Shown here one piece after another: positions 11,682 through 24,241 of a stretch of 64,000 nucleotides of DNA. The DNA lies in contig SJOL01006418.1 of assembly GCA_004794785.1 (NCBI GenBank), forward strand, positions 630,119-694,118, written 5' to 3'. The notes under the pieces are model-generated. The model was not told the DNA's origin and searched no databases. It was given only the letters and a program-made list of their open reading frames with translations. How positions within the stretch are numbered: the first letter of the stretch is position 1; each line of letters starts with the position of its first letter. Position numbers and translations under genes: made by a program. Source of the stretch: Opisthorchis felineus (Eukaryota; Platyhelminthes; Trematoda; Opisthorchiida; Opisthorchiidae).

Positions 11682-13821
11682 CTAAAAGGATAACGCGAAG
11701 GGTTGCAAAGAGGAACTTAAATTTTCTTTACTGGAGTCATTCATATGTACGTCCGGTGCTGTCGGGACAGGAGTGTCATTGACATGCCAACCACGCCTTA
11801 CATTTCACAGTGATGGGAAATTGTTTGAAGTGCAATCATGATTTCATGTAACAATATACCGTCTATGTGATACAGTGCACACTGTTCTGCAGGTATAGTG
11901 ATGACGTCGCAAGAAAGTCTGATGTTTGCACGGTTAGCTTCGTTTGAATTTACACTTCTACTCATTTCTACTAGGCTAAAACAAATGTATTTACGTGCAG
12001 TTGCTCTGGATAATGAACCTAGCATATTGCTATTCGTATTGAGGAGTGTAGATGTGAGAAGACACAATCGGCGAATTTTTCAGTGTCAACCAGCATTAGT
12101 TAATCAAGCGGCCGTGACATTTTTGCGCTTTGATGCGAGTTCAAGAGAGAGTACAATCAACTATGCTATGCTACTAACAGAGGTTCAAGATGTTGGCATA
12201 CTGAAAATGGTGCCATCGCATATAAGCCCTATAATAAAGATGGTATGAAAAATTCTGCCACCGGGTCAACAAACAGAGGACCGTAAGATAGATCCTTTGT
12301 AGAAGTCACATAAGGACAAGATGAGGAGATCGACTCATTATATTCAATTTGGGAATCTTTCAAAATCTGGTATTCCGTGGGTAAGAACCATTTTCAGGAG
12401 GATGTAATCGGAAAACCTGCTCGCTTTTCTATATTAGACACTGTTTAAACGATACCAAAAGTTCACTGCTCGTCTGCGCACACCAATAAGTTGATTTCCT
12501 TTAGGAAATCAACTTTCCCTTAGGAGAGAATAACCATGGGTTTTCTCGATTTCTTGTATATCTGGAGCAGTCTGGGGAGGGTCGCTTTCTTCTTCGATTA
12601 GTTGGCAAACTGATTGGTCAACAAAAGCGGGCTGCAGTCACTCACACACGTTGCATAACGTTAATGGCAGCTGCAGTTTCGGACTTCTGAGCAAGGCGAT
12701 ATATTTTTCCGTTACCGGCTACAGCTTCTTTCCTTCGTTCTCTCGGTTAATCACTGTAATCTGGGTGATAAGCCGAGGATTCTTAGCATATTAGTGCACT
12801 CTTGAATGCTGCGACAGTGAACTGGATTTTCCATTTTCTCTATCATCACATTATGTACAGTGCAGCAACCGCGTACAGACAAGTGGATGTAGTGGGCAGT
12901 TAGCATAAACCAATACAGATAAGCCAGACAAGTGTGTCATCTTTTGAATGGACAGGAAAGTCCCTGTTTCGGCAACCGAATACCTGATATTTCTCTGAAG
13001 CTCTGAATTGGATTTCCCACTGTTATTCTCCTAGACGTGTCATATGAATATATACACTAAAAGAATAAAATATAGACAATGGTTTGTCGGATGGTATGAA
13101 CTTGGTACTATTGTTGGAAAACAGAGGCTTGAAAATGAGGACTTCAATGGCGCTCGTCGAAATTTTGGTTTTGGAAACCATGGTTTATTAAGTATGGTAG
13201 CCCTATAATTTATACGTTTTCAGATACCCGACTGTCTATTTTGGGGAGCAATAAATCAGTAAAACAATGACCTCAATTTTTGAAGGCTGAAAACATATAC
13301 CACGACATGACAGTTCTCCACAGTTCACTACAATCTCCTGATGAACCCGGTAGCTAATATTGTCAAGCTTAAACACAACACATCCATTTATTTCAGTTAA
13401 GAAATTCAGCTGTGCCTTCGAAAAGTTCTGCTTGAAAGATATGCATATGACTTTCCGTGCTGGCTATTAAACCATGTAGAACGGTGAGGATTGATGAGGA
13501 ATTACACTAAACAGTTATATTATGGCGCTTAGCTTTTGAAAATTTTGCCAAACATTTACGAGCCTCCGGCGATGTCAAAAAACGTTTCCTAATCCCACTG
13601 AGTCCAGTTTGAACTGGGTTCAGTGGATGTGTTCGCAATATTTGGCTCCCCGTAGATTTTGTGGACGCACTGATTCTCTACAAGGGGGTTTCCCACAAGC
13701 CAGTATGCTTCCGGAGAAGTGCCTGGATCACAAATCATCTGTACCATGAATGGTAGACTGCATCTCAAGTGCTTCCAATAAGTAAACATTCCGGTCACTG
13801 GTGTCCGAAAATACTTCTTAC

Positions 13822-13948
13822 GCATTTGTAAGGTCAAACACCAAGCTGTAGCTTAGGTTGGACGAAGATGACGGGTGTCTGGTCAAAAACACTGACTTGA
13901 TGCTGCCAATTACCATAAAGCGATATAAAACCTCTCCAGTTTCGTAAT
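13822..13948 (-). CDS. Receptor tyrosine kinase, ectodomain exon
   Basis: This exon has 2 nt + 41 codons + 2 nt, with donor AATGC|GTAAGA (good) and acceptor GTGCACTGTCAG|AT. The product alternates polar and hydrophobic residues like beta strands (GEVLYRFMVIGSIKSVF, then LSYSLVFDLTN) and has one N-glycosylation sequon (N-L-S), as expected of an extracellular domain. I cannot name the fold; fibronectin-III- or cadherin-like are the obvious candidates. The phase joins 18479-18580 (1 nt out) and 11469-11681 (1 nt in). An alternative acceptor at CACCCAG, 11 nt upstream, gives 1 nt in and would need a different preceding exon. The same DNA is open in the other two minus frames for 100-225 nt, so the frame choice rests on the donor and on phase matching. 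Confidence 0.6.
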
Positions 13949-16222
13949 CTGACAGTGCACTGGGTGGCAACAGGAATCATCCAGCCCGTAAGATAGAATT
14001 CGATGACAAAATGAACAGTGCTGACACTGCGCATGCCCAGAGATGCACCAAAGTGCAACCAAGATTACTGTGTCGTGTGAGAAACCGCGTTGCCCACACT
14101 TGATACGTAGTGAGAACCTAAATTAAATCGCATCTGGCCCACTTTTGTGGCTCAAGTGGTGTTTGGAAGCCATTCTAATCAACGCTTCCTGAAACTGCTT
14201 TGAGATGTGTGGCTGTCTTTTAGCTTACAGCACACAGAAACCTCTGATCAACCGGAAGGAAACAACTTTGAAAAGCTGAATTAACCAATTCTACCGCATA
14301 TGAGTTTGCAATCATAGGCAGGTTTCAGAATATATTCTGACGGATTTCCGCGCCCAACTACGGGTAGAATTGCGCAGAAATTAAAGAAAGTTTGGACACT
14401 TCTGTAGGAGTCAACAGCTGAGAACAAATAACCCAAACGCAAATGTATGCTGAAATCATCCCAAGTCGTCCCATTTTTCGTCTTCCAAATAGCTTATCAT
14501 ATTTACCAGGGGTCAAATACAAAGATCGTGAGTTTCAGTCAACAAATTTATTAGCAACAGACGTTCTCCGTTACTCAATCTATGTGGTGACAATATCCAG
14601 TTATATTGCCGGCAAAGTAGTAGGTGCATCTTCAACATATTCGTCGACATTTATATAAGATGTATGGATAACTGCTACAAAGCTGGAGCTCACAGGGTGT
14701 GCCCCCCTCACCCCTAAGAGAGAGTGCTTCCAAAAAATTACAACTTTGACCAGTCTCGAGTGTGTGCCTCCTTCGGGGGATACTGCAACATAATTGGAGC
14801 TTAAGAATCTAAATTAGTTGAAGAAAGACTTTCTCAGCGTGAGTAAAAGTGGTTACCATGTCTCAGTCCTTTCACGGGTACTGTATGGTTTACAGTCATT
14901 TGCTTTCGACGTGGATCTGTGCGTTGTGCATACGAAGAGAGCTTCCTGGTACATGTGATTTTAACGGATCGGCACTGACATATCTGGAATCATTTTAAAC
15001 AAAGTTTGGCTACTACTCTCAGGGATTTATCAATGGGTTGGAACCATACAGTATGACTGCCTTTCTGGATAACCCTGCAAAGCAGTGCCTGTACTACGTA
15101 TGTTTTTCCAAGTAGCTGCTGACGTCATTTTTAAGCCACATCTTAGTTGAGTACACTTTGCACCCGAATTAAGTTCACCCTACGAAAGATTGAAACAGTT
15201 GATAAAATGCACTAAGGTTGGCACCCCAAACGGAGGAAAACATCAGTTAGTGGAAAGCAAGACAGTTTATTTTGTCCACGATTCGCGACTTAAATGTTCT
15301 CACCAGATTGTTGCTTGTCGAACGGACTCGCACTTTCTAAACATCGATGAGTCCAAAAAGCCATAGTATGCTTCGTAAGATGTCTTGATAAAGCGCACAA
15401 GGCGACCCAATAGGGCGTTTGACGTTTCTCTTCAAGAACCGTAATGGGAAATCGATGTCAAGTTAAGGTGGCTAGAAATATATTTAAATCTTGCCAGAAA
15501 ACACAAAGAGTTGCACACCACCCAGGGCACCTTAACACGTTATCCATTCACCTTTAGATTACTGTCAAGACTAAGATTGCCGTTGATCGCCTTGATGATT
15601 TTTAAGGAATTATCTTTTAAAAATTTTGAGACGTTTGAATACAGGGTAAGTATGGTTTATTCTGATACAGGCTCGCATGGAGTACGTATTGAGAATTCCA
15701 TCCATAGTTTCACACTTGTTGTATACAAGCAGTGTATTACAAATGAAAATTTCGATAGATAATGTTTGTCGAATTATTCTGGTAAACTTGTTTTTGGTCT
15801 TGGCTTGCCCGTAAGGTTTTAACAATACAAAGGAACAAAGCAAGATAGTGAAAGCAGAGTAGCTGCATGTACGCAACGGTTTCGGATCCATATACCTTTA
15901 TGTATTTCGATACAAAAAAATCAGATAACTTTGAAAACCAACATTTCTAGTCATACATTACCCTGGACGAAAGCAGAAGAGGAGCCATTTCATCGCCTAA
16001 TAAAAGAGGAGGAAAATTCAACAGAATTTATTCGTTTATTTGTCTGTGAGATTCCTTAGGTGAGATTATTTCCAATGGGACGCGGTTGTCTGAATAACTT
16101 GGAACTGTCAGCCACACAAAATTCATTTTTTGTAGATGTAATTTGGATGCCAGGATTCTTTACCCCTTGAAATGTGCAATCTACTATGTTACCAATAATA
16201 AAACCGAACAGAAACGGGAGAA

Positions 16223-16262
16223 AATGGCAGGCTTGATAAGCCCTTTAGTTTTATGAAACGTC
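16223..16262 (+). repeat. Dispersed repeat, copy 2
   Basis: Matches 10470-10515 through AAATGGCAGGCTTGAT and CTTTAGT. The family is unknown; no coding capacity is visible in either copy. Confidence 0.35.
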
Positions 16263-18478
16263 TCAGTTTGCCGTAAACCCTAACTAGTCACAAATGTGAA
16301 AACAAGGGACGCGAATTTCAGGGGTACTTAGCCAAATATAAGTAGTATAGCTGACACGCCTAAAAAGCTGAAAACAGATTTGAAATAGCAAATGTTAGCC
16401 GGAGTTATAGGTACTGCCACCCAAAAATTTGCCGCATTTTAAAGGTATGATAAACTTATCTTTCACCTAAAGAAAAAATTGCCCGATGCCCTCGGAAATG
16501 CTCCTCATAAGTCAGGATGATGCGCCGCATTATTAATACGGCCAGTGGCCGCCTTGTGAGGCCTACGAGCCTGTGGTTGGGACAGCCAACACATGTGCCG
16601 TTTTCAAATAATTGGCTTTAATCTTCTTTTCCCCAGCTCATTTCAGTTCAGTCAAAGTAAAAACACACACAGACCCACTTCCGTCTTTAAGTAATACCAG
16701 TAGAAGTGCAGATAGCCAGAAAATCCGAATGACTTTGGATCCAAACTCCATACCACAGTTTTAATTGAGCATGTCCAGTGAAAACGTAGATGAAGATGCC
16801 GACTGCCAACTAAATCACTACTCGGAATGCTACGTTTGGTGATATGGTCGCTGGGTTTTATTATACACTAGAATTAATAATGTGCAATGTTCTGTGTCCC
16901 AGCTTTCTGACTGGCTTGTTGCAATGCCCGCTACCCTGGTCTCCATTTTAAGTGGTTATAGTTCCACTCTTACTTTTTTTCCACAAAAGGCCTCGTTTGT
17001 GCTTCAAGCCTGAACGGAAACACCTGTCAAAAAATATCGTTAACTGCGCTGAGAAGCAGCCGTTGCTATAATTGTAAGCCTGTTTCTAACTATTTTTTAG
17101 TAGTCCAACAAAGTGTCTTGAAAAAAACATGTCCACAGCTTTGCTGGGCACAAATTAATTTGCATTTTGCGAACCTTTCATGTATTATTTTATATGGATG
17201 AGCAAACAAGTGTACAGGTTTTCTTGTGTTCAAGATATTAATTAGGTGCCAGGAAACAGTTTGTCAGGCCGAAATAGTTAGCAGTCTACTCCATGTTCTA
17301 AAAAGCAACACAAATCCGGCATTCACTGGATGTCGCCGTGATATAAAGGTAGAGTGGTTTAATCAGACTAATAATAAGAACTCTTGGGCAATAAAACAAG
17401 TAATAGATTTTTGAAAGACGAATTATTTGGCTTTTAGGGCGGCTAACTGTTTTATTGTTGGGGAGGAAACCAAGAACGGCCCAGAGGAGAGACGCATCTG
17501 TGACACGGGGTGCAACATTTGAGCAAAACAACATGGCAACAGACAGGACACCTTAGACATGGTCGACTGCTGACGGCTGGTGTGGGATAACTTGCAGATG
17601 TCAACAAAGATGACTACACACAAACCAGCTGTTCAAAAGAAAAGTGCACCTAGCTAGATACTATGAAATCGTGTTGCAGGATGCTATATATAAGATATAT
17701 AATACATATTATATAGGTATTATATGATCACATATTCAACCTTGACACTATAAACTATGTGCACACATTTTGTGTTTATTTTAGCATAACTTAATCGACG
17801 CTATTTCACTGTTCCCCTACCAGTGCCCGCCTGGTAAATTTTATGAATTCGAAGGACGGCACATGTTGTGTTGCACCTCGATTCGACGAGATCACAGCAG
17901 CTTCAAAGCCAGCCAACTGCTAGGTTCACCGTTACGAGGAGGATTTTCTAACGCTACTGAGGTCCGCACGTCCAGATTTTTCTAGGATTTAGTAGGAATA
18001 AATGACTCCCAAGGCACTGCGGCTTGATCAGGGTTTGAGGTGGACCATCGAATAATTGTATAGCTGATAACGAAATCCGGTGTTGTTACTGTCCTAGTGC
18101 ACCTTCATGAAGAGTTTGTTAGATATCATCAAGTCCATCATGTTGAAGCTTGAGCACCGTCCCTTGTACGCGAGTTTTCCTCAGTGAACATACAGTAATG
18201 AGCTTTTTTCCCAATGAAGTGTAACTCCACATTTTTCTTCTATGGGCTTAACGGACAAATCCGTAACAAAGAAGCAAGCATACTCGGATTCGAATGGTTT
18301 ATTCTCAGAGCACAACGACTGTTACTATTTCGATCTTGAAATAACCTTTATCCCAAACTTTGATTTCGCGATACAAAAATCTCTACCACTTTTTTAAACA
18401 AGCTGTGAGAATAACATGACATTAGAATAATTCATTGGTAAAATAAAACATTTCGCCCCTACACAAAGTGCAACTCAC

Positions 18479-18580
18479 CAGAGTAACCGCCGGAGGGTTT
18501 ATAGTAAAATGTCTGATACACACATCCTTTCTGTGCGTAGCAAGCGACGCCCAAGCGGTAGGGGTACTGCATCCATGAAC
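18479..18580 (-). CDS. Receptor tyrosine kinase, cysteine-containing ectodomain exon
   Basis: A short exon of 2 nt + 33 codons + 1 nt. The acceptor is GTGATTCCCAG|G and the donor a consensus CTCTG|GTGAGT. The peptide is rich in aromatic residues and has two cysteines six apart (VACYAQKGCVYQ), flanked by SWMQYPYRLG and TFYYKPSGGYS. That is typical of a small disulfide-bonded part of a secreted or extracellular domain. The incoming 2 nt complete the codon left by 23844-24119 (C|GT, Arg). The outgoing 1 nt is completed by 13822-13948 (G|AT, Asp). I recognise no named domain. The other frames are closed or far less protein-like, and the two strong splice sites are the main reason to trust it. Confidence 0.68.
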
Positions 18581-19299
18581 CTGGGAATCACATAATATGG
18601 ATAAATGCATCCTAGTATCTGAATATCAGTGTTGCTCCACCCCTCAAGTGGGAGGATATGGTTGACACTTGTATGACTTGGAACAATACCAGTAAATGAG
18701 CGTCTATCTCATACATCAGTGGTGGTGAATATCGGTCCAATTAAATGAATGTAGAAAGCTTGTCTACTTTAAATGTCACAGCGATAAGGTATCTCCACCA
18801 ACCTTTACTCGATATATCATTGGGACATCACTGTCATAGAATGTAACTTATGATACGCGAAGGAAGTCTAGTGTTATTATGAGATAACCAGAACAAAATT
18901 AGTTTCGAACACACTGACATCTTGCTTATCTCAAAAAAAGCGCTTCAATCGAAAATGCTGGACTTCGAAAAAAGTTTAGTAATTCTGTCTGAGCAAACAA
19001 AGCGAAGTGTGGGATGAAGTAGCAAGCTAAATTACCTACCATATTAAGATTTTGGGAAACCAGACAATCTGTTCAGATGTGAAACTACATGCATTAGGAT
19101 TTCTATTCTCTGGTAAACAAACGATAAAATACTGTGGTATGACAAAGCATCTTTTCTAGTACGAAATTATCCGTCAGACACTTTAGGTCGGACGACTTAA
19201 CGGGCTTGTATGTAGAAGTAAGACTGAAAAAGAAACATTTGTTTTTTGACACTGCCAGTACAATCTGCTGGGGGCTGTCCGGTGATTACATTACTCCAA

Positions 19300-19370
19300 A
19301 CGTAACAAACTACACATAAGGTTGCTGGAAACCCTTCGACTGCCTAAAACCGGTTCCGTGGACCATCGCA
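19300..19370 (-). repeat. Decayed copy of the hammerhead-bearing repeat
   Basis: The plus strand reads CGTAA...CTAC.CATAAGGTTGCTG...CTTCGAC.GCC...ACCGGTT, following the left arm of the inverted repeat at 49037-49113 almost base for base over its first 60 bp. On the minus strand this is the 3' part of the hammerhead unit. The CTGATGA core and stem II are eroded, so no ribozyme activity is expected. It shows that the 49-kb repeat is a dispersed family. Confidence 0.55.
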
Positions 19371-20690
19371 AACTAGAGATTCAAATGGATTCAGTTGGGT
19401 CCCCTGTCGAAACCAAATTCGTGTGCAAATGAGGGTATTTTTCATTATACGATAATTTCAGAGTGTTGGCTAATTATATGCAGATAACCGTCTCCGATGC
19501 TCCACACGTAAGCCCGGTCCTTCTTGTTTCAATCTCGTAGTTGTTGCTGTTCTGAAAGTCTACTCAGACTCTCGAAATCCATGAGTGTACTCTGTTTACT
19601 AAGAGTGGGAATGTGGATGAAAATTTCCTTCTTTATGTGTGCCTTGCTGGACGCAGTTGGTTCTGGACTCCTTAAAAAGAGGATTTAAATATTCAAATTG
19701 CAAAGCTATGCTACTGTACTGGGTCGCGGATACACGATTACCTCAAGAGCGGGTGATCCATTCGAGACTTTTCATGGGTTTTTCTACTTTTAAACATGTT
19801 AAGGGGTTGATCAGTCCTACCGGTTTGGATGTCAGCACGTATGCAAGGAAACAGCCAATTGGCAGGCGAGATAGACTGTTTGGATAAAGACGGAACTAAG
19901 GCATAATACGATACTGTGTCAAGGTGTGGGGTAATCACTCTCCAAGGAAATGCTCTGGGGTATGCGTCATATGTACCCAGGCCTACTCCAGAATAATCGC
20001 GTTTCGTTGGTATAACAGTGTCATGCAAAAAGCCTTTGATCAACTACGTGCATCAAGTACTACAATTTAGGACAACTGAGCCCCGAATGCGGTTTATTTG
20101 ATGTGCCACATTTTCATTTTGTTTTCCCTTATAATGATTCTCTTATTTTCTCCTTACATGTCATAGGTAGGTCCAGTTGACGACTAAAGGAATAATGAAA
20201 CTTAGTAATCAGACGAGTTATTGTGAGTCACTTGTGGGATGCAGTACCTTAATGCCATGCAGGGAAATAGTTTCTTGATTTTGCAGTCTAAGTTGCGAAG
20301 AAAATGGCTGCGAGGTGCTGCAACACACCAATCAGCACCTATTCTGCCAGAACTACAGCGATTCCTTACATATGATTCCGCTGTCTAAGATGTGAGTGTC
20401 CATCAATTAAGCCTAAAGGAATGTTTTCCTTTGGAATATGGCGCAGTAACTGTTCTGGTGTTTTCTCACGAGGGTAAGCTGTTGCTACTTTAGATAATTT
20501 AAGTTGATTTAATTAATTCAAACAAACTGATGCAGCAGATGATCAACAAACTTCTTTTTGTCATTGTTTTTGGTTGTCCTATAAAATGTAAGTTCGATGG
20601 GATCAGCATGATAATACAGATCATCTCTGCTTTTTCTTGGTTACCATGTCTTTTGTCTAGCTAAAGCGAAGTTCACGTAATTTAACTCAC

Positions 20691-20720
20691 ATTTTCGTAT
20701 AAAGTCCCTTCCAAGATTTA
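20691..20720 (-). CDS. Possible 30-nt cassette micro-exon of the receptor kinase
   Basis: A 30-nt piece with acceptor CAAATAACAG|TA and a consensus donor AAAAT|GTGAGT. It lies between exons 23844-24119 and 18479-18580 and has exactly their phase (2 nt in, 1 nt out). Being a multiple of three, it could be included or skipped without changing frame. It would add NLGRDFIRK plus split codons giving Leu and Cys. Flukes are known for micro-exon genes, but here that is only an analogy. The call rests on two splice sites and phase; a chance match is possible. Confidence 0.3.
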
Positions 20721-21959
20721 CTGTTATTTGTAGGTCAGTCATCTACCCAAACGAATTTAATTAGTTATATAAGTGATCTGCCACACTATTTTGGTTGAAG
20801 TATGCTTCCAGTCGCTCTCTTTTTAGTTAAATTGAACAGGCGTCAATTTTCAAACCCAAAATCTCTGTTTCAAGGTAAACATTCACATTCACTGGTTAAT
20901 AGTGGTAACCTGGTCTATCAATTAAGGTTACATGGATTTCGAACCCAAAGCTCTGGTGTCCCATTTCTGCATAATCGTTCAGGCTGACAGAGAGGCGTTA
21001 AACGTGCTAGAAGAATTTGGTTTGAAGATCTCACAAATTGGTAGAAGTTCCTTAGAAAAACGACTTTACTTAAGAGTCTATGTCGCTATTATTCTTCGGA
21101 GCAAACTTCCACCAGACCGATGATACACTGGATCTCTGCTTATATGGACATCATGTAACCAGTTGACCTGGTTTCGGGTTGTACTTTGACGAAACTCCTT
21201 CCCATATCGTGAGAAAACGACAGTGAACCAGGTGCAGGAACATACGCAAACAAGCAACTACGCAACTTAGGAAAAAATTCAACTGGTGTTTCGTTTGAAA
21301 TATGTCTGCGTCCCATATTGAAGACAGATCCATCGCGACCTTCAGCATGGTTCGTTTGTGCACACATGTTCGGCAACCACTATGGCTGTAAACAAGGTTG
21401 GATGCGATAGACAGCCAGCGTAATGGAGCGTGATCCCATGTGATTGCCGACCTGACATGAGGACACATGCCTGGGCGTTGAACATGGTGAGTTTGAAACT
21501 TCGTCATTCCTTTTCACCTTATAAATTACATCAAAATATCTGTTCGCTTTTAGTTGCGAACATGTGGTACGTAACTTCAATGAATAGCAGTTCCCTGTCG
21601 ACTGCTAAAATTCAGGACAGTGTTTTCGAAAAGTAGTAGCTGTGGTTCTTCTCGTAAAATTAGCTGCGGATAACTGATGTAGACGAGGAACAAATGCGGG
21701 TGAAAACCAAGGTCAAAAATGAACTCGTGAATGTTTACTCCATCATATTATGCTACTTGTGTGAAAAAGCATGAGCCTTCCTAGAGTATCAGCTGGTTTT
21801 AATGACCCAAATTAGCGCTAGAATTATGTTTTAAACCCTGTGGGTCTGGCCAAGAATAATTCAAAACTGGCAAATCTACCTTGTCTGCAGAGGGAATATT
21901 TCTCATGCATTGCCGTTTAAAGAAGTAGTCTTACCCACGAAACTGTCTGTGTTTTGTGG

Positions 21960-21961
<2 letters not shown>

Positions 21962-22007
<46 letters not shown>
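21962..22007. repeat. (TA)n microsatellite
   Basis: About 23 TA units without interruption, lying in an intron of the receptor gene. Confidence 0.95.
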
Positions 22008-23843
22008 CATGGATCAACAACGTTTGAAAAATGTAACAGGATAGCATCCGGTATGACTGGTCAAGGGATACCGTCAACCAAACAAAAATGCTCCTGTCTT
22101 GAATCGCAAGCATGTTTATAATTGGTATGAACAATGGTTTGGCTAAATGTTTACGTTTGAGCACATAGGCATAATGAAAGTGCCAGAAGTGGAGAGTCGG
22201 TGGAGACTACCGTAGTCAATAGCATACTGATATTTTTTCGCAGTGAACAGGCTGCCTCAAAAGTCCGCTGTGAAAATGTTCAACGAGCTAAAAACCAGGC
22301 CCACGATTGGTTCAGCGCCGCCAATCATTGCAATTAGCTCTACAGCTGTGGTTATACTTGCAAATGCATTGCATTGTTTTCCTGCCTTCTATAAGCTGAA
22401 ATTCGGGGCTTTGAAAACCCACATACTGACCTTTCAGTTTTTCACACCCAGTAAAATGTTGGAACAGACTTTTTCAGTCTCCTCACCTTTGGATTTGCCA
22501 ACAGCATGCTGAATATGTGATCACAGGTTGTTCAGCTTGAGACAGACTTGCCTTGTAACCTAGAAGTCTCCACCGCAAAACTGCATTGAATGATGCTATT
22601 TAGCATAGATTTTATACCAAAAGACCGATAATCCATTGAAAGGCGAAGAAAACTGAAGAAACACTTTTGGGTTATTGAACGGTTGAAATATCTTACCCAT
22701 TTTCCAGGAGGATTTTGATTGGTCTTGAGTGTACCCAATGTCGTTCCCTTGTTATGGGGTTGCTCTAGGCAGAGGTCCCCCATGAGAAAAGTGACTACGT
22801 TGGTTTCAACCCACTGCTCATGTTTATTCCATGCCCAGTGACAAAACCATATGGAGCCAGATTTCGTGCACTATGTCAGATGATCCATCCAGAGACGGAT
22901 TCAAACCTCATTATTAGACTGGAGCTTAGTTGGCCGCTTTATTACCTTAGTGGACACTCTACCTTACCATCCTCATAAAAGTGATGTGTGTATACTCCGA
23001 ACGATCAGGAGCACGGCGTGACACGACAGCATTGCATTGATCTGAACAGAAGGTGACCTACATCTACCAATATATTTTATCCGTGGTATCTCCGCTTAAA
23101 CACAAGTATTTCGGGTGGGCTTCCCACCAAAACGTGTGGGTACTTAATCCAGATGGGTACATTCAATCCCGAGATGCAACAGAAGCGTAGCACCTTAAAT
23201 ATTTAGAAAACAAAGTTTATCTTTATAGGCCGTTATGGACTACCTCATAAGTAATAACGCTCACGGATGTTAGAATGCGCGCAGTATATCCAGCGGTTGG
23301 TTATTGGTATATTGTACCATCAGAATGCATAAATGAGTTCAATAAGGCCTAGATGGGATTCATAAGACTCACAAATTATGGAAAAACTTCAGAGGGTCTA
23401 TATACATACGCTTCTAAACGAAATGTAAGGGAGTTTGCAAGCTCACAAGAAAAAAAACGGATCAGTCGTGCGTTTGTTTATGAAGTCTAGTAATGTTCTT
23501 TGAGAAGATATACGTCCCTAATCGCGTGCCCTGATTAGGCTACGTGTTCCTGACGGTTTCACAATTGAAGAAGCTGCATTTTGCTGTTTCCCGGGTAAAT
23601 AAGCGGGAATGCCTGTTACATGGCATCACATTAGACGTTGCGTGCACGCCCGCCGATGACTTATGTGGCTTGATCTTTAATGTTCGTAGGCAGCAGAGCC
23701 CACTTCCTCCAGATTTGACCTGTGATGAAAATCAGTAGTTATCTGAGACAACTCCTAGAAAGGGACTTTAGTCTTGAGGTTAAACTATTTTCACACTAAG
23801 ACAAATCAAAACAGAAAAATAAAAACACTTTCAGTTTACTTAC

Positions 23844-24119
23844 GCGCATCCGTGGGCAACTGAATGGCTCGAAATTCTGTATGATTTAATCGTGGACAAG
23901 GCACGGAGGATTTTGAGTCTTTTGTACATAGTCGGATGGCTTCAGGGGTTCTACTATCATTCGAAACAAACCAACCAACAAATGATGGGTTGCCGGGATC
24001 ATCGTCTGGCCACTGTTGCTTCATGAAAAATGCTGGCCAATTTTCCAGTTGAATGTTAGTTGGAGTAAAATTATCTGTTCCGGAGGTTTGAGGAGAACGG
24101 AGCGAGACCACCATAGAAC
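23844..24119 (-). CDS. Receptor tyrosine kinase, ectodomain exon with three N-glycosylation sequons
   Basis: A 276-bp exon of 2 nt + 91 codons + 1 nt, with acceptor TTTTTATAG|G and a consensus donor GCGC|GTAAGTAAA. The peptide has three N-glycosylation sequons (NFT, NDS, NHT), two cysteines (residues 64 and 74), and tryptophan/proline-rich stretches (NWPAFF, QWPDDDPGNPSFVGWF). This is clearly extracellular in style. Its outgoing C is completed by the GT of exon 18479-18580. Its incoming 2 nt match the 1-nt ends of 36920-37015 and 37724-37763 further upstream. No family was recognised, so the domain name is left open. It is a strong exon by splice sites, length and composition; membership of the kinase gene is inferred from strand, order and phase. 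Confidence 0.68.
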
Positions 24120-24241
24120 CTATAAAAACATTTGCACTCGGTTAGATGGGTAATATTCAAAGGTTTCTCGCTTCACACAGTCCAAGAAACTGTCTGACAA
24201 ATTATAAAGCATTTCACACGTGAAAATTCCAATGTGTCCAA

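Larger units (their letters stand above)
11682..18478. other. Receptor introns around exon 13822-13948
   Basis: Two introns of about 2.1 and 4.5 kb. The minus-strand frame 13837-13589 (82 codons, four Cys) follows the exon at 13822 closely, but it has no donor of the right phase and is treated as intronic. A dispersed repeat copy lies at 16223-16262. AT-rich tracts occur around 17690-17740. Confidence 0.4.
18581..23843. other. Receptor intron, 5.3 kb
   Basis: It holds the decayed hammerhead-repeat copy (19300-19370), the possible micro-exon (20691-20720), a (TA)n tract (21962-22007), and a tRNA-like B-box reading on the minus strand near 22890. The 118-codon minus frame at 21151-21507 has no supporting splice structure and looks like chance. 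Confidence 0.4.

Noticed and set aside
13589..13837. 82-codon minus-strand frame with four cysteines beside the 13.8-kb exon
   Set aside because: It begins inside the intron started by the GTAAGA donor, has no donor giving the phase needed by the next exon, and is of chance length.
22885..22960. tRNA-like B box (GGTTTGAATCC) on the minus strand
   Set aside because: No A box at the right spacing and no foldable cloverleaf; at most a SINE relic.
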